A stretch of DNA of 8,276 nucleotides. Origin: an uncultured Emergencia sp. (GTDB taxonomy: Bacteria > Bacillota > Clostridia > Peptostreptococcales > Anaerovoracaceae). The notes under the pieces are model-generated. The model saw only the letters and a program-made list of their open reading frames with translations. It was not told the origin of the DNA and ran no database searches. The DNA is taken from assembly GCA_902476665.1 (NCBI GenBank), contig CABSEO010000067.1, forward strand, positions 1 to 8,276, read 5' to 3'. Position numbers and translations under genes: made by a program. Positions 1-6,120 of this stretch are shown piece after piece. The number at the start of each line of letters is the position of its first letter. Positions within the stretch are counted from its first letter, which is position 1.

Positions 1-662
1 TGTTTTCCAGCAATCCTCTCTTTGTGACCATCTTTGCGGTTCTCCTGCTCAAGGAGCCGCTGCTGAAACACAAGGTAATTGCTGTCGTAGGGGATTTACT
101 GGGGGTTATTTTTATTGTTCAGCCGTGGCATAAAGGCCTTAATGTGATCGGGATCACCTTTGTGCTGTTATCAGGTATGCTCTTTGCTCTCTACGGAGTC
201 ATGGGAAAAGGAGAGACACGAAAACTGGGCGGGATTGCTCTGACATGCGGAAGTTTCCTTTTCGGGAGTGTAGAAATGATGATTCTGGCTGCGGCAACTC
301 ATCTGCAGAGTGTGGCTGGCTTTCTGGAAAATATCGGACTGGAAACTTTTGTAAATATTCCGTTTCTGGAAGGCTTCAACATGGGAAATCTCGGTTCATT
401 TCTCTATGTTGCGGTCTTTGTAACAGGCATGGGATATACCTGCTATTTTATGGCTATGGAGTATGTTTCTGCGCAGGAGGCTTCGATGGTCTTCTTCTTC
501 AAGCCTGTACTTGCAGCTGCAGCTTCGGCGGTTGTCCTGGGAGATGAGATTTCACCGGCCATGATGATCGGAATTGGTCTGATTCTGGCGGGTTCTCTGG
601 TATCCATGGCAGGAGATCGGAAAATGCAGCATCAAGAGCTGGAGGTAAAAACCTGTGAATAA
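1..662 (+). CDS. EamA/DMT-family membrane transporter, 3' part
   Basis: This is the C-terminal part of a drug/metabolite-transporter superfamily permease. The reading frame is open from base 3 and has no start inside the window, so the gene begins upstream. The 219 visible residues cover the end of the first EamA repeat and the whole second repeat; full proteins are usually near 300 residues with ten membrane helices. The first repeat ends with an N-P-L-F...LLLKEPL stretch, and the second has the matching F-K-P-V...VVLGDEI stretch at about visible residues 166-182, which is the internal duplication typical of EamA proteins. Five or six hydrophobic segments are visible, and a short charged tail follows. 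It overlaps the next gene by 8 bases, so the two are probably co-translated. The substrate cannot be read from the sequence; amino acids or other small metabolites are usual for the family. Family assignment is firm, function is not. Confidence 0.9.
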   Translation, partial: FSSNPLFVTIFAVLLLKEPLLKHKVIAVVGDLLGVIFIVQPWHKGLNVIGITFVLLSGMLFALYGVMGKGETRKLGGIALTCGSFLFGSVEMMILAAATHLQSVAGFLENIGLETFVNIPFLEGFNMGNLGSFLYVAVFVTGMGYTCYFMAMEYVSAQEASMVFFFKPVLAAAASAVVLGDEISPAMMIGIGLILAGSLVSMAGDRKMQHQELEVKTCE

Positions 663-1221
663 ACTGTTTAATGAAAAAACCGCCCTTCTCATTATCGATA
701 TGCAGAAGGCTTTTGTAGAACCCGGGGCGGCTCATGAGATAGCAGGAGCAAAGGCAACCGTGCCTGCCTGCAGCGAGGTGATCAGACAGGCCCGAGAATG
801 CGGCGCACCTGTATTCTGGATTAAAAGACAGTATCGCTCTGACGGCAGCGATGTTGAATTTACAAGAAAGGATGCATGGCTGGCGGGAGGCAGAACCATG
901 GCACCCGGCTCCTGTGGTGTCAACAGTGAGGAACTGGCAGAGGGTCTTACGGCAGAACCATCAGATTATCAGATTATCAAGCCTCGCTGGAGCGCTTTTT
1001 TTCAGACGGAACTGGACCTGATTCTGCGTCGTCTTTGTGTCACCACAGTGGTGCTGATCGGCACCACTACACCAAATTGCATCCGTACTACCTGCTATGA
1101 TGCTATCGCACTGGATTACAGAACTGTGATTATCGAAAAATGCTGTTCTTCACAGACAGATCAGATTCAGAAAGCTAATATGGAAGATATGGAACGGATT
1201 GGTGCAGAAATTATATGGTAA
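655..1221 (+). CDS. Isochorismatase-like cysteine hydrolase
   Basis: A 188-residue member of the isochorismatase-like cysteine hydrolase superfamily, cytosolic enzymes that cleave amide or related bonds (nicotinamidase, N-carbamoylsarcosine amidase and ureidoacrylate amidase are relatives). The catalytic triad is visible: Asp15 in LLIIDMQ, Lys109 in IIKPRWSAFF, and Cys142 in GTTTPNCIRTT, where the threonine pair before the cysteine stands at the family's cis-peptide position. The length fits the family. It starts at GTG 655, with GGAGG at 641-645 nine bases upstream, and overlaps the transporter stop codon. The substrate is unknown. Linkage to the transporter suggests they serve the same compound, and the thiamin genes begin about 75 bases downstream, but a role in thiamin salvage is only a guess. 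The metal-ligand pattern of true nicotinamidases is not evident. Confidence 0.9.
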   Translation: MNKLFNEKTALLIIDMQKAFVEPGAAHEIAGAKATVPACSEVIRQARECGAPVFWIKRQYRSDGSDVEFTRKDAWLAGGRTMAPGSCGVNSEELAEGLTAEPSDYQIIKPRWSAFFQTELDLILRRLCVTTVVLIGTTTPNCIRTTCYDAIALDYRTVIIEKCCSSQTDQIQKANMEDMERIGAEIIW

Positions 1222-1229
1222 AACAGGAT

Positions 1230-1255
1230 ATCAGGCGGCTTTTCAGCAGCCTGAT
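1230..1255 (+). terminator. Stem-loop after the cysteine hydrolase gene (weak terminator or mRNA stabiliser)
   Basis: The arms ATCAGGCGGCT (1230-1240) and AGCAGCCTGAT (1245-1255) pair over 11 positions with one G-A mismatch, closing a TTTC loop. It lies 8 bases past the stop codon of the hydrolase gene. No run of T follows, so it is not a standard intrinsic terminator. It may protect a 3' end or cause partial termination before thiM. Confidence 0.4.
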
Positions 1256-1264
1256 AAGCGTATT

Positions 1265-1279
1265 TCCCCTAAGTGGGGA
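1265..1279 (+). promoter_or_regulatory. Small GC hairpin just before the thiM ribosome binding site
   Basis: TCCCC (1265-1269) and GGGGA (1275-1279) can form a 5-bp stem with a 5-base loop. It ends three bases before the thiM Shine-Dalgarno sequence AAAGGA at 1283-1288. The position would allow an effect on thiM translation, but the stem is short and could be chance. It also contains an in-frame GTG (1273) that would add eight residues to ThiM; I reject that start because it lacks a ribosome binding site. Confidence 0.25.
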
Positions 1280-1296
1280 CAGAAAGGAATTTGAAT

Positions 1297-2118
1297 ATGC
1301 TGAAAGACAGGTTTGACAGACTCAGAGCCGAGGGAGCTCTGGTACACAACATTACCAACTACGTAACAGTCAATGATGTGGCAAATATCCTGCTGGCATG
1401 CGGAGGAAGCCCTATTATGGCGGATGAGACTGAGGATGCGGTGGAGATTACTTCTATCTGCGGAGGACTCAACATTAACATAGGAACATTGAACCTGCGA
1501 ACCATAGAGGCCATGTTTGCTGCGGGCAAAAAGGCAAGAGCGCTGGGACATAAACTGCTTCTGGATCCTGTAGGTGCCGGTGCAAGCACCCTTCGCACGG
1601 AAACAGCAAATAAACTCATAGAAGAAGTAGGGTTTGACATTATCCGCGGGAATATTTCTGAGATTAAGACACTGGCTCAGGGAAGCGGAACGACAAAAGG
1701 CGTCGATGCGGATGTGGCTGATGCAGTCACGGAAAAGACGCTGGATGCTGCCATAGCTTTTGCCAAGGACTTTGCCCGGGAAAAGCAGTGTGTAGCTGCG
1801 ATTAAGGGCGCAACAGATCTGGTTTCCGACGGCTCTCAGTGCTATGTGATCAGAAACGGCAGACCGGAAATGGGGCTGATTACAGGCACCGGATGTCAGC
1901 TTTCAGGTATGATGACAGCATTTCTTACAGCAAATCCGCAGGAACCTCTGGAAGCTGCAGCTGCTGCTGTCTGCGCAATGGGTCTTGCGGGAGAAATCGC
2001 CTGGAATGCCATGAAACCGGGTGAAGGAAATGCTTCCTACCTAACCAGAATCATCGACGCAATCTATAACATGGATGGAGCGCAGCTGGAGAAAGGAGCA
2101 CGTTATGAAATCAGATAA
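1297..2118 (+). CDS. thiM: Hydroxyethylthiazole kinase
   Basis: ThiM phosphorylates 4-methyl-5-(2-hydroxyethyl)thiazole with ATP, the thiazole salvage step of thiamin synthesis in the cytosol. The 273 residues match the usual length (about 270) and fold class (ribokinase-like). Visible motifs in order are HNITNYV at 17-23, GGSPIMA at 36-42, LDPVGAGAS at 89-97, RGNISEI at 117-123, and GTGCQLSG at 197-204, where Cys200 lies in the anion-hole loop near the catalytic site. ATG 1297 is chosen because AAAGGA at 1283-1288 lies 8 bases upstream and the HNITNYV motif falls at its normal distance from the N terminus. It is the first gene of the thiM-thiE-HAD-thiD cluster and overlaps thiE by 14 bases. 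No TPP riboswitch is visible in the 75 bases before it. Identification is strong. Confidence 0.97.
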   Translation: MLKDRFDRLRAEGALVHNITNYVTVNDVANILLACGGSPIMADETEDAVEITSICGGLNINIGTLNLRTIEAMFAAGKKARALGHKLLLDPVGAGASTLRTETANKLIEEVGFDIIRGNISEIKTLAQGSGTTKGVDADVADAVTEKTLDAAIAFAKDFAREKQCVAAIKGATDLVSDGSQCYVIRNGRPEMGLITGTGCQLSGMMTAFLTANPQEPLEAAAAAVCAMGLAGEIAWNAMKPGEGNASYLTRIIDAIYNMDGAQLEKGARYEIR

Positions 2119-2755
2119 AAAACAACTGAAGGAAGAACTGCTGGTTTATGCAGTGACAGACAGGCACTGGCTGGATGGGGAGACTTTGTACAGCCAGGTG
2201 GAAAAGGCACTGAAAGGCGGCGCTACTTTTATTCAGCTTCGGGAAAAGAATCTGAATGAAGAGGCTTTTCTGCAGGAAGCTATAGAAATCGGTACGCTAT
2301 GCAGGGAGTATGGTGTGCCCTTTGTAATCGACGACAATGTAACAATCGCTGTGCAAGCGGGTGCTGACGGCGTTCATGTTGGACAGAGTGATATGGAGGC
2401 AGGAGATGTGCGTTCGCTTATCGGTCCTGATAAGATTCTGGGAGTATCAGTACAGACTGTGGAACAGGCAAAGGCTGCAGAAGCACGGGGTGCTGATTAT
2501 CTGGGAATCGGGGCAGTATTTCCTACCGGTTCTAAAGATGATGCCATAGAAGTAGAACATGAGACCGTAGGTGAGATCTGCAAAGCTGTAAATATTCCGG
2601 CGGTAGCAATCGGTGGGATTACAGCAGTAAATGTAAAAGAGCTCAGAGGCAGAGGACTTGCAGGTGTGGCCGTAATCAGTGCCATTTTCGGTCAGCCTGA
2701 TATTGAAGAGGGCACCAGGAATCTGAAGAAAGCAGTGAAAGAGATGGTTGAATAG
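2105..2755 (+). CDS. thiE: Thiamin phosphate synthase
   Basis: ThiE joins HMP-diphosphate with hydroxyethylthiazole phosphate to give thiamin monophosphate and pyrophosphate. The 216 residues form a complete TIM-barrel enzyme of normal length. Motifs in order are YAVTDR at 15-20, FIQLREKN at 42-49 (pyrimidine and pyrophosphate site), IDDNVTIA at 75-82, GVHVGQSD at 89-96, GAVFPTGSKDDA at 136-147 and AIGGI at 168-172, all in the expected places. ATG 2105 is preferred over ATG 2075 because AAAGGAG at 2092-2098 lies 6 bases before it and the upstream choice would add ten residues with no family support. The start lies inside the end of thiM, implying translational coupling. The next gene starts 2 bases after its stop. 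Confidence 0.97.
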   Translation: MKSDKKQLKEELLVYAVTDRHWLDGETLYSQVEKALKGGATFIQLREKNLNEEAFLQEAIEIGTLCREYGVPFVIDDNVTIAVQAGADGVHVGQSDMEAGDVRSLIGPDKILGVSVQTVEQAKAAEARGADYLGIGAVFPTGSKDDAIEVEHETVGEICKAVNIPAVAIGGITAVNVKELRGRGLAGVAVISAIFGQPDIEEGTRNLKKAVKEMVE

Positions 2756-2757
2756 AT

Positions 2758-3399
2758 ATGGTACAGGGAGTAATTTTTGATGTAGACGGCGTTCTGCTGG
2801 ATACTATGCATGTCTGGACAGATGCAGGAGCTACATATCTTAAGACGCTGAGTGTGGAGGCAGAACCTCGTCTGGGAGACAAGCTGTTTACCATGACAGT
2901 GGATATGGGGGCAGTGTATCTGAAAGAGAAGTATAAACTGGAACAGTCTCAGGAGGAGATTGTGAAGGGGATCAACGCAGTGGTGGAAGATTTCTACTAC
3001 TGCCATGCTGACTTTAAGCCGGGAGCCAGAGAACTTCTGGAACGGCTGCGTGCTGCCGGTATCCCTATGACTATTGCTACTTCAACAGCGCAGCCATATA
3101 TTCTGGCTGCTTTTGACAGACTGGGATATACCGGTTATTTCACTTCCGTGCTCAGCTGCGTACAGCTTGAGACCAGCAAGTCAGAGCCGGATATTTTTTA
3201 CAGGGCGGCATCAGATATGGGATCGGAACCTGAAAAAACCTGGCTGTTTGAGGATGGACTGTATTCTATCAGAACAGCTGGAAAAGCGGGATTCAGAACA
3301 GTTGGAGTCTATGATGAGGTCAGCGCCCACGAGCAGGAAGAGATCCGCAGGCTTGCTGATATCTATGTGAAGTCTCTGACGGAATTTACTCTTTTTTAA
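2758..3399 (+). CDS. HAD-family phosphatase, probable thiamin monophosphate phosphatase
   Basis: A 213-residue haloacid dehalogenase superfamily hydrolase of the beta-phosphoglucomutase-like type (subfamily IA, with a helical cap between motifs I and II). Motif I is FDVDGVLLDT with nucleophile Asp8 and acid/base Asp10; motif II is TIATST with Thr108; motif III is Lys141 in SKSEPD; motif IV is FEDG with Glu165 and Asp166. All catalytic residues are present. It sits between thiE and thiD. Subfamily IA HAD proteins clustered with thiamin genes, including one from Dorea longicatena, have been shown to dephosphorylate thiamin monophosphate, so that is the likely reaction, giving free thiamin for a pyrophosphokinase. 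The specific substrate is inferred from context, since the family is promiscuous. The start codon has only a weak, distant GAAAGAG (2737-2743), so translation probably depends on coupling to thiE two bases away; motif I close to the N terminus supports this start. Confidence 0.9.
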   Translation: MVQGVIFDVDGVLLDTMHVWTDAGATYLKTLSVEAEPRLGDKLFTMTVDMGAVYLKEKYKLEQSQEEIVKGINAVVEDFYYCHADFKPGARELLERLRAAGIPMTIATSTAQPYILAAFDRLGYTGYFTSVLSCVQLETSKSEPDIFYRAASDMGSEPEKTWLFEDGLYSIRTAGKAGFRTVGVYDEVSAHEQEEIRRLADIYVKSLTEFTLF

Positions 3400-3402
3400 A
3401 AT

Positions 3403-3410
3403 GGAGGGAG
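3403..3410 (+). promoter_or_regulatory. Ribosome binding site that fixes the thiD start
   Basis: GGAGGGAG lies a few bases before ATG 3413. A nearer upstream in-frame ATG at 3401 overlaps this element and would have no binding site of its own, so 3413 is the likely start. Confidence 0.7.
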
Positions 3411-3412
3411 AC

Positions 3413-4213
3413 ATGAAAAAACCTAAGGCATTGACTATTGCAGGAAGTGATTCGGGCGGCGGAGCCGGAATTCAGGCAGACATCAAGACCATGACGATGA
3501 ATGGAGTTTTTGCCATGAGCGCAGTGACAGCACTGACTGCACAGAATACCACAGGCGTTTCAGCAATTATGGATGTGACAGCGGACTTTCTAAAAGCTCA
3601 GCTGGATGCTGTATTTACAGATATTCCGCCTGATGCTGTAAAGATCGGCATGGTTTCTTCGGCAGAACTGATTGAGGCTATTGCAGAGAAACTGAAAGAG
3701 TATGACGCAAAGAATATCGTGTTGGATCCTGTCATGGTGGCAACCAGCGGTGCAAGGCTGATTTCAGAGGATGCGGTGGCTGTGCTGTGTAGCAGGCTGA
3801 TCCCTCTGGCATTGCTGATTACACCAAATATTCCGGAAGCTGAGGTGCTGCGGGAAGGCAGGCCGATTCGATCCGCTTCTGACATGGAAGAGGCTGCTGC
3901 GGAGATTTATGAGAAATTCGGATGTAGTGTTCTGCTGAAAGGCGGACATCAGATCAGTGACGCAAATGATCTGCTCTTTGATGGAAGCAGGGCAAAATGG
4001 TTTTACGGAAGGCGTATTGATAATCCTAACACCCATGGAACAGGCTGTACCCTGTCCAGCGCCATTTGCGCCGGTCTGGCAAAAGGGCTCAGCCTTGAAC
4101 AGGCAGTAGAGTCAGGAAAAGCCTATGTTTCCGGAGCTCTTGAGGCTATGCTGGATCTGGGGAAGGGCAGTGGCCCTATGGATCACGCTTTTCTTCTGGA
4201 TAAACATCTGTAA
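3413..4213 (+). CDS. thiD: Hydroxymethylpyrimidine/phosphomethylpyrimidine kinase
   Basis: ThiD phosphorylates HMP to HMP-P and then to HMP-diphosphate, the pyrimidine substrate of ThiE. The 266-residue ribokinase-fold protein has the normal length. Motifs in order are AGSDSGGGAGIQAD at 10-23 (pyrimidine and phosphate binding), QNTTGV near 44, KIGM near 78, LDPVMVATSG at 104-113, ITPNIPEAE around 137, LLKGGH around 173 and HGTGCTLSSA with His208 and catalytic-loop Cys212. It shares a fold with ThiM but differs in the N-terminal motif, and it lacks the features of a pyridoxal kinase. It is the last thiamin gene of the cluster and starts 13 bases after the HAD gene. With only thiM, thiE, HAD and thiD present, the cluster serves salvage of preformed pyrimidine and thiazole rather than complete synthesis. 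Confidence 0.96.
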   Translation: MKKPKALTIAGSDSGGGAGIQADIKTMTMNGVFAMSAVTALTAQNTTGVSAIMDVTADFLKAQLDAVFTDIPPDAVKIGMVSSAELIEAIAEKLKEYDAKNIVLDPVMVATSGARLISEDAVAVLCSRLIPLALLITPNIPEAEVLREGRPIRSASDMEEAAAEIYEKFGCSVLLKGGHQISDANDLLFDGSRAKWFYGRRIDNPNTHGTGCTLSSAICAGLAKGLSLEQAVESGKAYVSGALEAMLDLGKGSGPMDHAFLLDKHL

Positions 4214-4216
4214 AGA

Positions 4217-4249
4217 AAACAGCAGCGTGATGAAGTCGGACTGCTGTTT
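4217..4249 (+). terminator. Stem-loop after thiD (weak terminator or spacer hairpin)
   Basis: AAACAGCAG (4217-4225) and CTGCTGTTT (4241-4249) form a perfect 9-bp stem around a 15-base loop, starting 3 bases after the thiD stop codon. The 3' arm ends in TTT but no longer T run follows, and the loop is large. It may end part of the thiamin transcript or stabilise it, with read-through into the MFS gene. Confidence 0.4.
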
Positions 4250-4276
4250 GCAAGGGATACGGCTTACGGAGGAGTT

Positions 4277-5476
4277 ATGAGAAGACGATTGAATATAGAG
4301 TATGCATGGATTCACGCCAATTACTGGATGGTCTACGGCATTGTCAGCAGCTTTGCTTCTGTATTTCTGCTGGGACGAGGGTACAGTAATACGGAAATCG
4401 GTGTGATTCTGGCAGCAGCCAATGTGGTGGCAGTGGTACTGCAGCCGTTTACGGCAGATCTGGCAGATCGATCCAGACGAGTTTCTCTGACCGGGATGAT
4501 GGAGATCATGACAGTGATGATGATGGTGATGACTTTTGGACTCTTTGTCCTGCAGGGGAAATCACTGGCGATTTCATTGATTTTTGTCCTTCTGGTAGCC
4601 TGGCACACCATTATTCAGCCTCTGCTGCATTCACTGAATTTCAAACTGGAGGAAAGCGGTGTTCATATCAATTTCGGGATTGCCAGAAGTGCGGGTTCTC
4701 TTTCTTATTCTGTGCTCATGGGTATTCTGGGGACTCTGGTAGAGCGTCACGGAATTATGGTTCTGCCCCTCTGCGGTGAAATTGTCCTGGCCATGATGCT
4801 GATCAGTATTATTCTGACCAAGCTGCAGTTTGACAAGACAAAGAAAAACAGCGAGGAGAAGGGCCAGCTCTGTGCCACAGTAAAAGATGAGGTAGAGGAG
4901 ATCAATCTTATCAGTTTTCTGAAACGGAACAAGCTTTTCTGCATCGCCAATCTGGGTGTTATCGGGCTGTTTTTCAGTAATTCAGTAATGAACAATTATC
5001 TTATGCAGATTGTTGCCGACGTAGGCGGCAACAGCGAAGATATGGGAAGAATCCTGTCTGTGATGGCATTTTTGGAAATTCCGACACTGGTGTGCTTTGA
5101 TGCACTGAGAAAACGGTTTTCCTGCCAGTTTATGCTGAAGGTGGGGGCTGCCGGTTTTACGGCCAAGATTGTGATGTGTCATATTGCAGAGTCGGTGGGT
5201 ATGATTCTGGGAGCTCAGCTTTTTCAGCTCATTGCCTTTGGCCTCTTTCTGCCGGCCATGGTGCATTTTATCGACGAGGTTATGAGTAAGGGAGAAGCCG
5301 TCAAAGGACAAGCGGTCTTTACTATGATGATCACATTGACCACTATTTTTTCCAGTCTGGCAGGAGGAGCAATTCTGGACATCAGCGGTGCGAAAATGCT
5401 GACACTGGTATCTGCCATTGCCACCGCCATCGGTGCTGTTATCGTGATTACTACAGTAGATAGAATCAGGAGATAA
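4277..5476 (+). CDS. Major facilitator superfamily permease, substrate unknown
   Basis: A 399-residue integral membrane protein with about twelve hydrophobic segments in two halves, separated by a charged cytoplasmic loop at about residues 184-210 rich in Lys and Glu. The loop between helices 2 and 3 reads QPFTADLADRSRR (56-68), the MFS motif A in the form seen in the LacY/phenylpropionate-permease-like group (MFS_1_like). The third helix is unusually rich in methionine. ATG 4277 is supported by GGAGGAG at 4268-4274. The gene follows thiD after a 63-base gap that carries a hairpin. Uptake of a thiamin precursor is possible from position, but nothing in the protein identifies its cargo. The LUD gene starts 14 bases downstream. 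The MFS assignment is firm; subgroup and role are not. Confidence 0.88.
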   Translation: MRRRLNIEYAWIHANYWMVYGIVSSFASVFLLGRGYSNTEIGVILAAANVVAVVLQPFTADLADRSRRVSLTGMMEIMTVMMMVMTFGLFVLQGKSLAISLIFVLLVAWHTIIQPLLHSLNFKLEESGVHINFGIARSAGSLSYSVLMGILGTLVERHGIMVLPLCGEIVLAMMLISIILTKLQFDKTKKNSEEKGQLCATVKDEVEEINLISFLKRNKLFCIANLGVIGLFFSNSVMNNYLMQIVADVGGNSEDMGRILSVMAFLEIPTLVCFDALRKRFSCQFMLKVGAAGFTAKIVMCHIAESVGMILGAQLFQLIAFGLFLPAMVHFIDEVMSKGEAVKGQAVFTMMITLTTIFSSLAGGAILDISGAKMLTLVSAIATAIGAVIVITTVDRIRR

Positions 5477-5490
5477 AAAGGGGGATTGAA

Positions 5491-6096
5491 ATGAATCTGA
5501 CAAAAACTGTGGAGGCCCTGCAGAGAAAAGGATATGAGACAGCAGTCTTTTCTACAGCCGAAGAAGCTGCGGCTTATCTGAATCGGAAAATCGATCAGAC
5601 AACAGTGGGAATGGGAGGTTCTGTGACTCTGGATCAGATGGGGGTTTATCAGTCTCTTTCAGAGCATAATCAGGTATTCTGGCACTGGTATCCGCAAGAC
5701 ACTGTGGATCGCAAGGAAGTTTTGCGGAAAGCCATGAATACGGAGGTTTATCTGACTTCTGCCAATGCAATCAGTAGTGACGGAGAGATCGTTAATATTG
5801 ATGGCACAGGAAACAGGCTGGCAGGAACGCTTTTCGGCCATGAGAAGGTCTACATTGTGGCAGGAGTCAATAAAATAGCAGAGAATCTTCATCAGGCCAT
5901 TGATCGGGCAAGAAACACAGCGGCGCCGCTGAATGCGGCAAGACTGGAATGCAGTACTCCGTGCACGGCAGAAGGTGCAGGATGCTTTGACTGTGAAAGT
6001 CCAGACAGAATTTGTAATGCCATGGTGATTCATTTTGCAAAAATGGGCTCCTGTAAAATGGAAGTTGTGATAGTTGAAGAGGATCTGGGATTTTAA
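5491..6096 (+). CDS. LUD-domain protein (LutC/YkgG-like, DUF162)
   Basis: A 201-residue single-domain LUD protein. The family includes LutC of the LutABC lactate oxidation complex, but many stand-alone members have no known reaction. Visible features are VGMGGSVTLDQMG at 39-51, SANAISSDGEIVNIDGTGNR at 90-109, which are the typical nucleotide-binding-like segments, and VYIVAGVNKI after it. The C terminus carries five cysteines at 154, 158, 165, 168 and 175 in a pattern C-x3-C-x6-C-x2-C-x6-C followed by a hydrophobic end, suggesting a metal or Fe-S site. No lutA or lutB is next to it, so lactate use cannot be claimed. ATG 5491 follows AAGGGGGA at 5479-5486. It begins 14 bases after the MFS gene and ends 24 bases before sppA. 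Confidence 0.9.
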   Translation: MNLTKTVEALQRKGYETAVFSTAEEAAAYLNRKIDQTTVGMGGSVTLDQMGVYQSLSEHNQVFWHWYPQDTVDRKEVLRKAMNTEVYLTSANAISSDGEIVNIDGTGNRLAGTLFGHEKVYIVAGVNKIAENLHQAIDRARNTAAPLNAARLECSTPCTAEGAGCFDCESPDRICNAMVIHFAKMGSCKMEVVIVEEDLGF

Positions 6097-6115
6097 AAGG
6101 AGGATTCGGAAAGGA
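6095..6115 (+). promoter_or_regulatory. Two ribosome-binding sequences before sppA
   Basis: A full AGGAGG at 6098-6103 begins within the LUD stop region, 17 bases ahead of the sppA ATG, and a second AAGGA at 6111-6115 lies 5 bases ahead of it. Only the second is at normal spacing; the first has no start codon at the right distance. The pair may form a standby site, or the first may be remnant. Confidence 0.4.
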
Positions 6116-6120
6116 ATTTT

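Noticed and set aside
245..547. Second plus-strand frame inside the EamA gene
   Set aside because: Overlaps the transporter in another frame, has a Cys- and Gly-rich random composition and no start signal.
960..979. Tandem 8-base repeat ATCAGATT (two and a half copies)
   Set aside because: It sits inside the cysteine hydrolase gene, codes ordinary residues before the catalytic Lys, and is too short to be a meaningful repeat.
1222..1296. Possible TPP riboswitch before thiM, suggested by a CCTGATAAG string at 1250-1258
   Set aside because: The region is shorter than a TPP aptamer, lacks the CTGAGA element, and the string is one arm of a simple hairpin.
1273..1296. In-frame GTG start that would extend ThiM by eight residues
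   Set aside because: It lies in a hairpin with no ribosome binding site, while ATG 1297 has AAAGGA at the right distance and gives the usual family length.
4982..5503. 173-residue minus-strand frame within the MFS gene
   Set aside because: Antisense shadow of a clear membrane protein; composition rich in His, Ser, Cys and Gln with no family signature.
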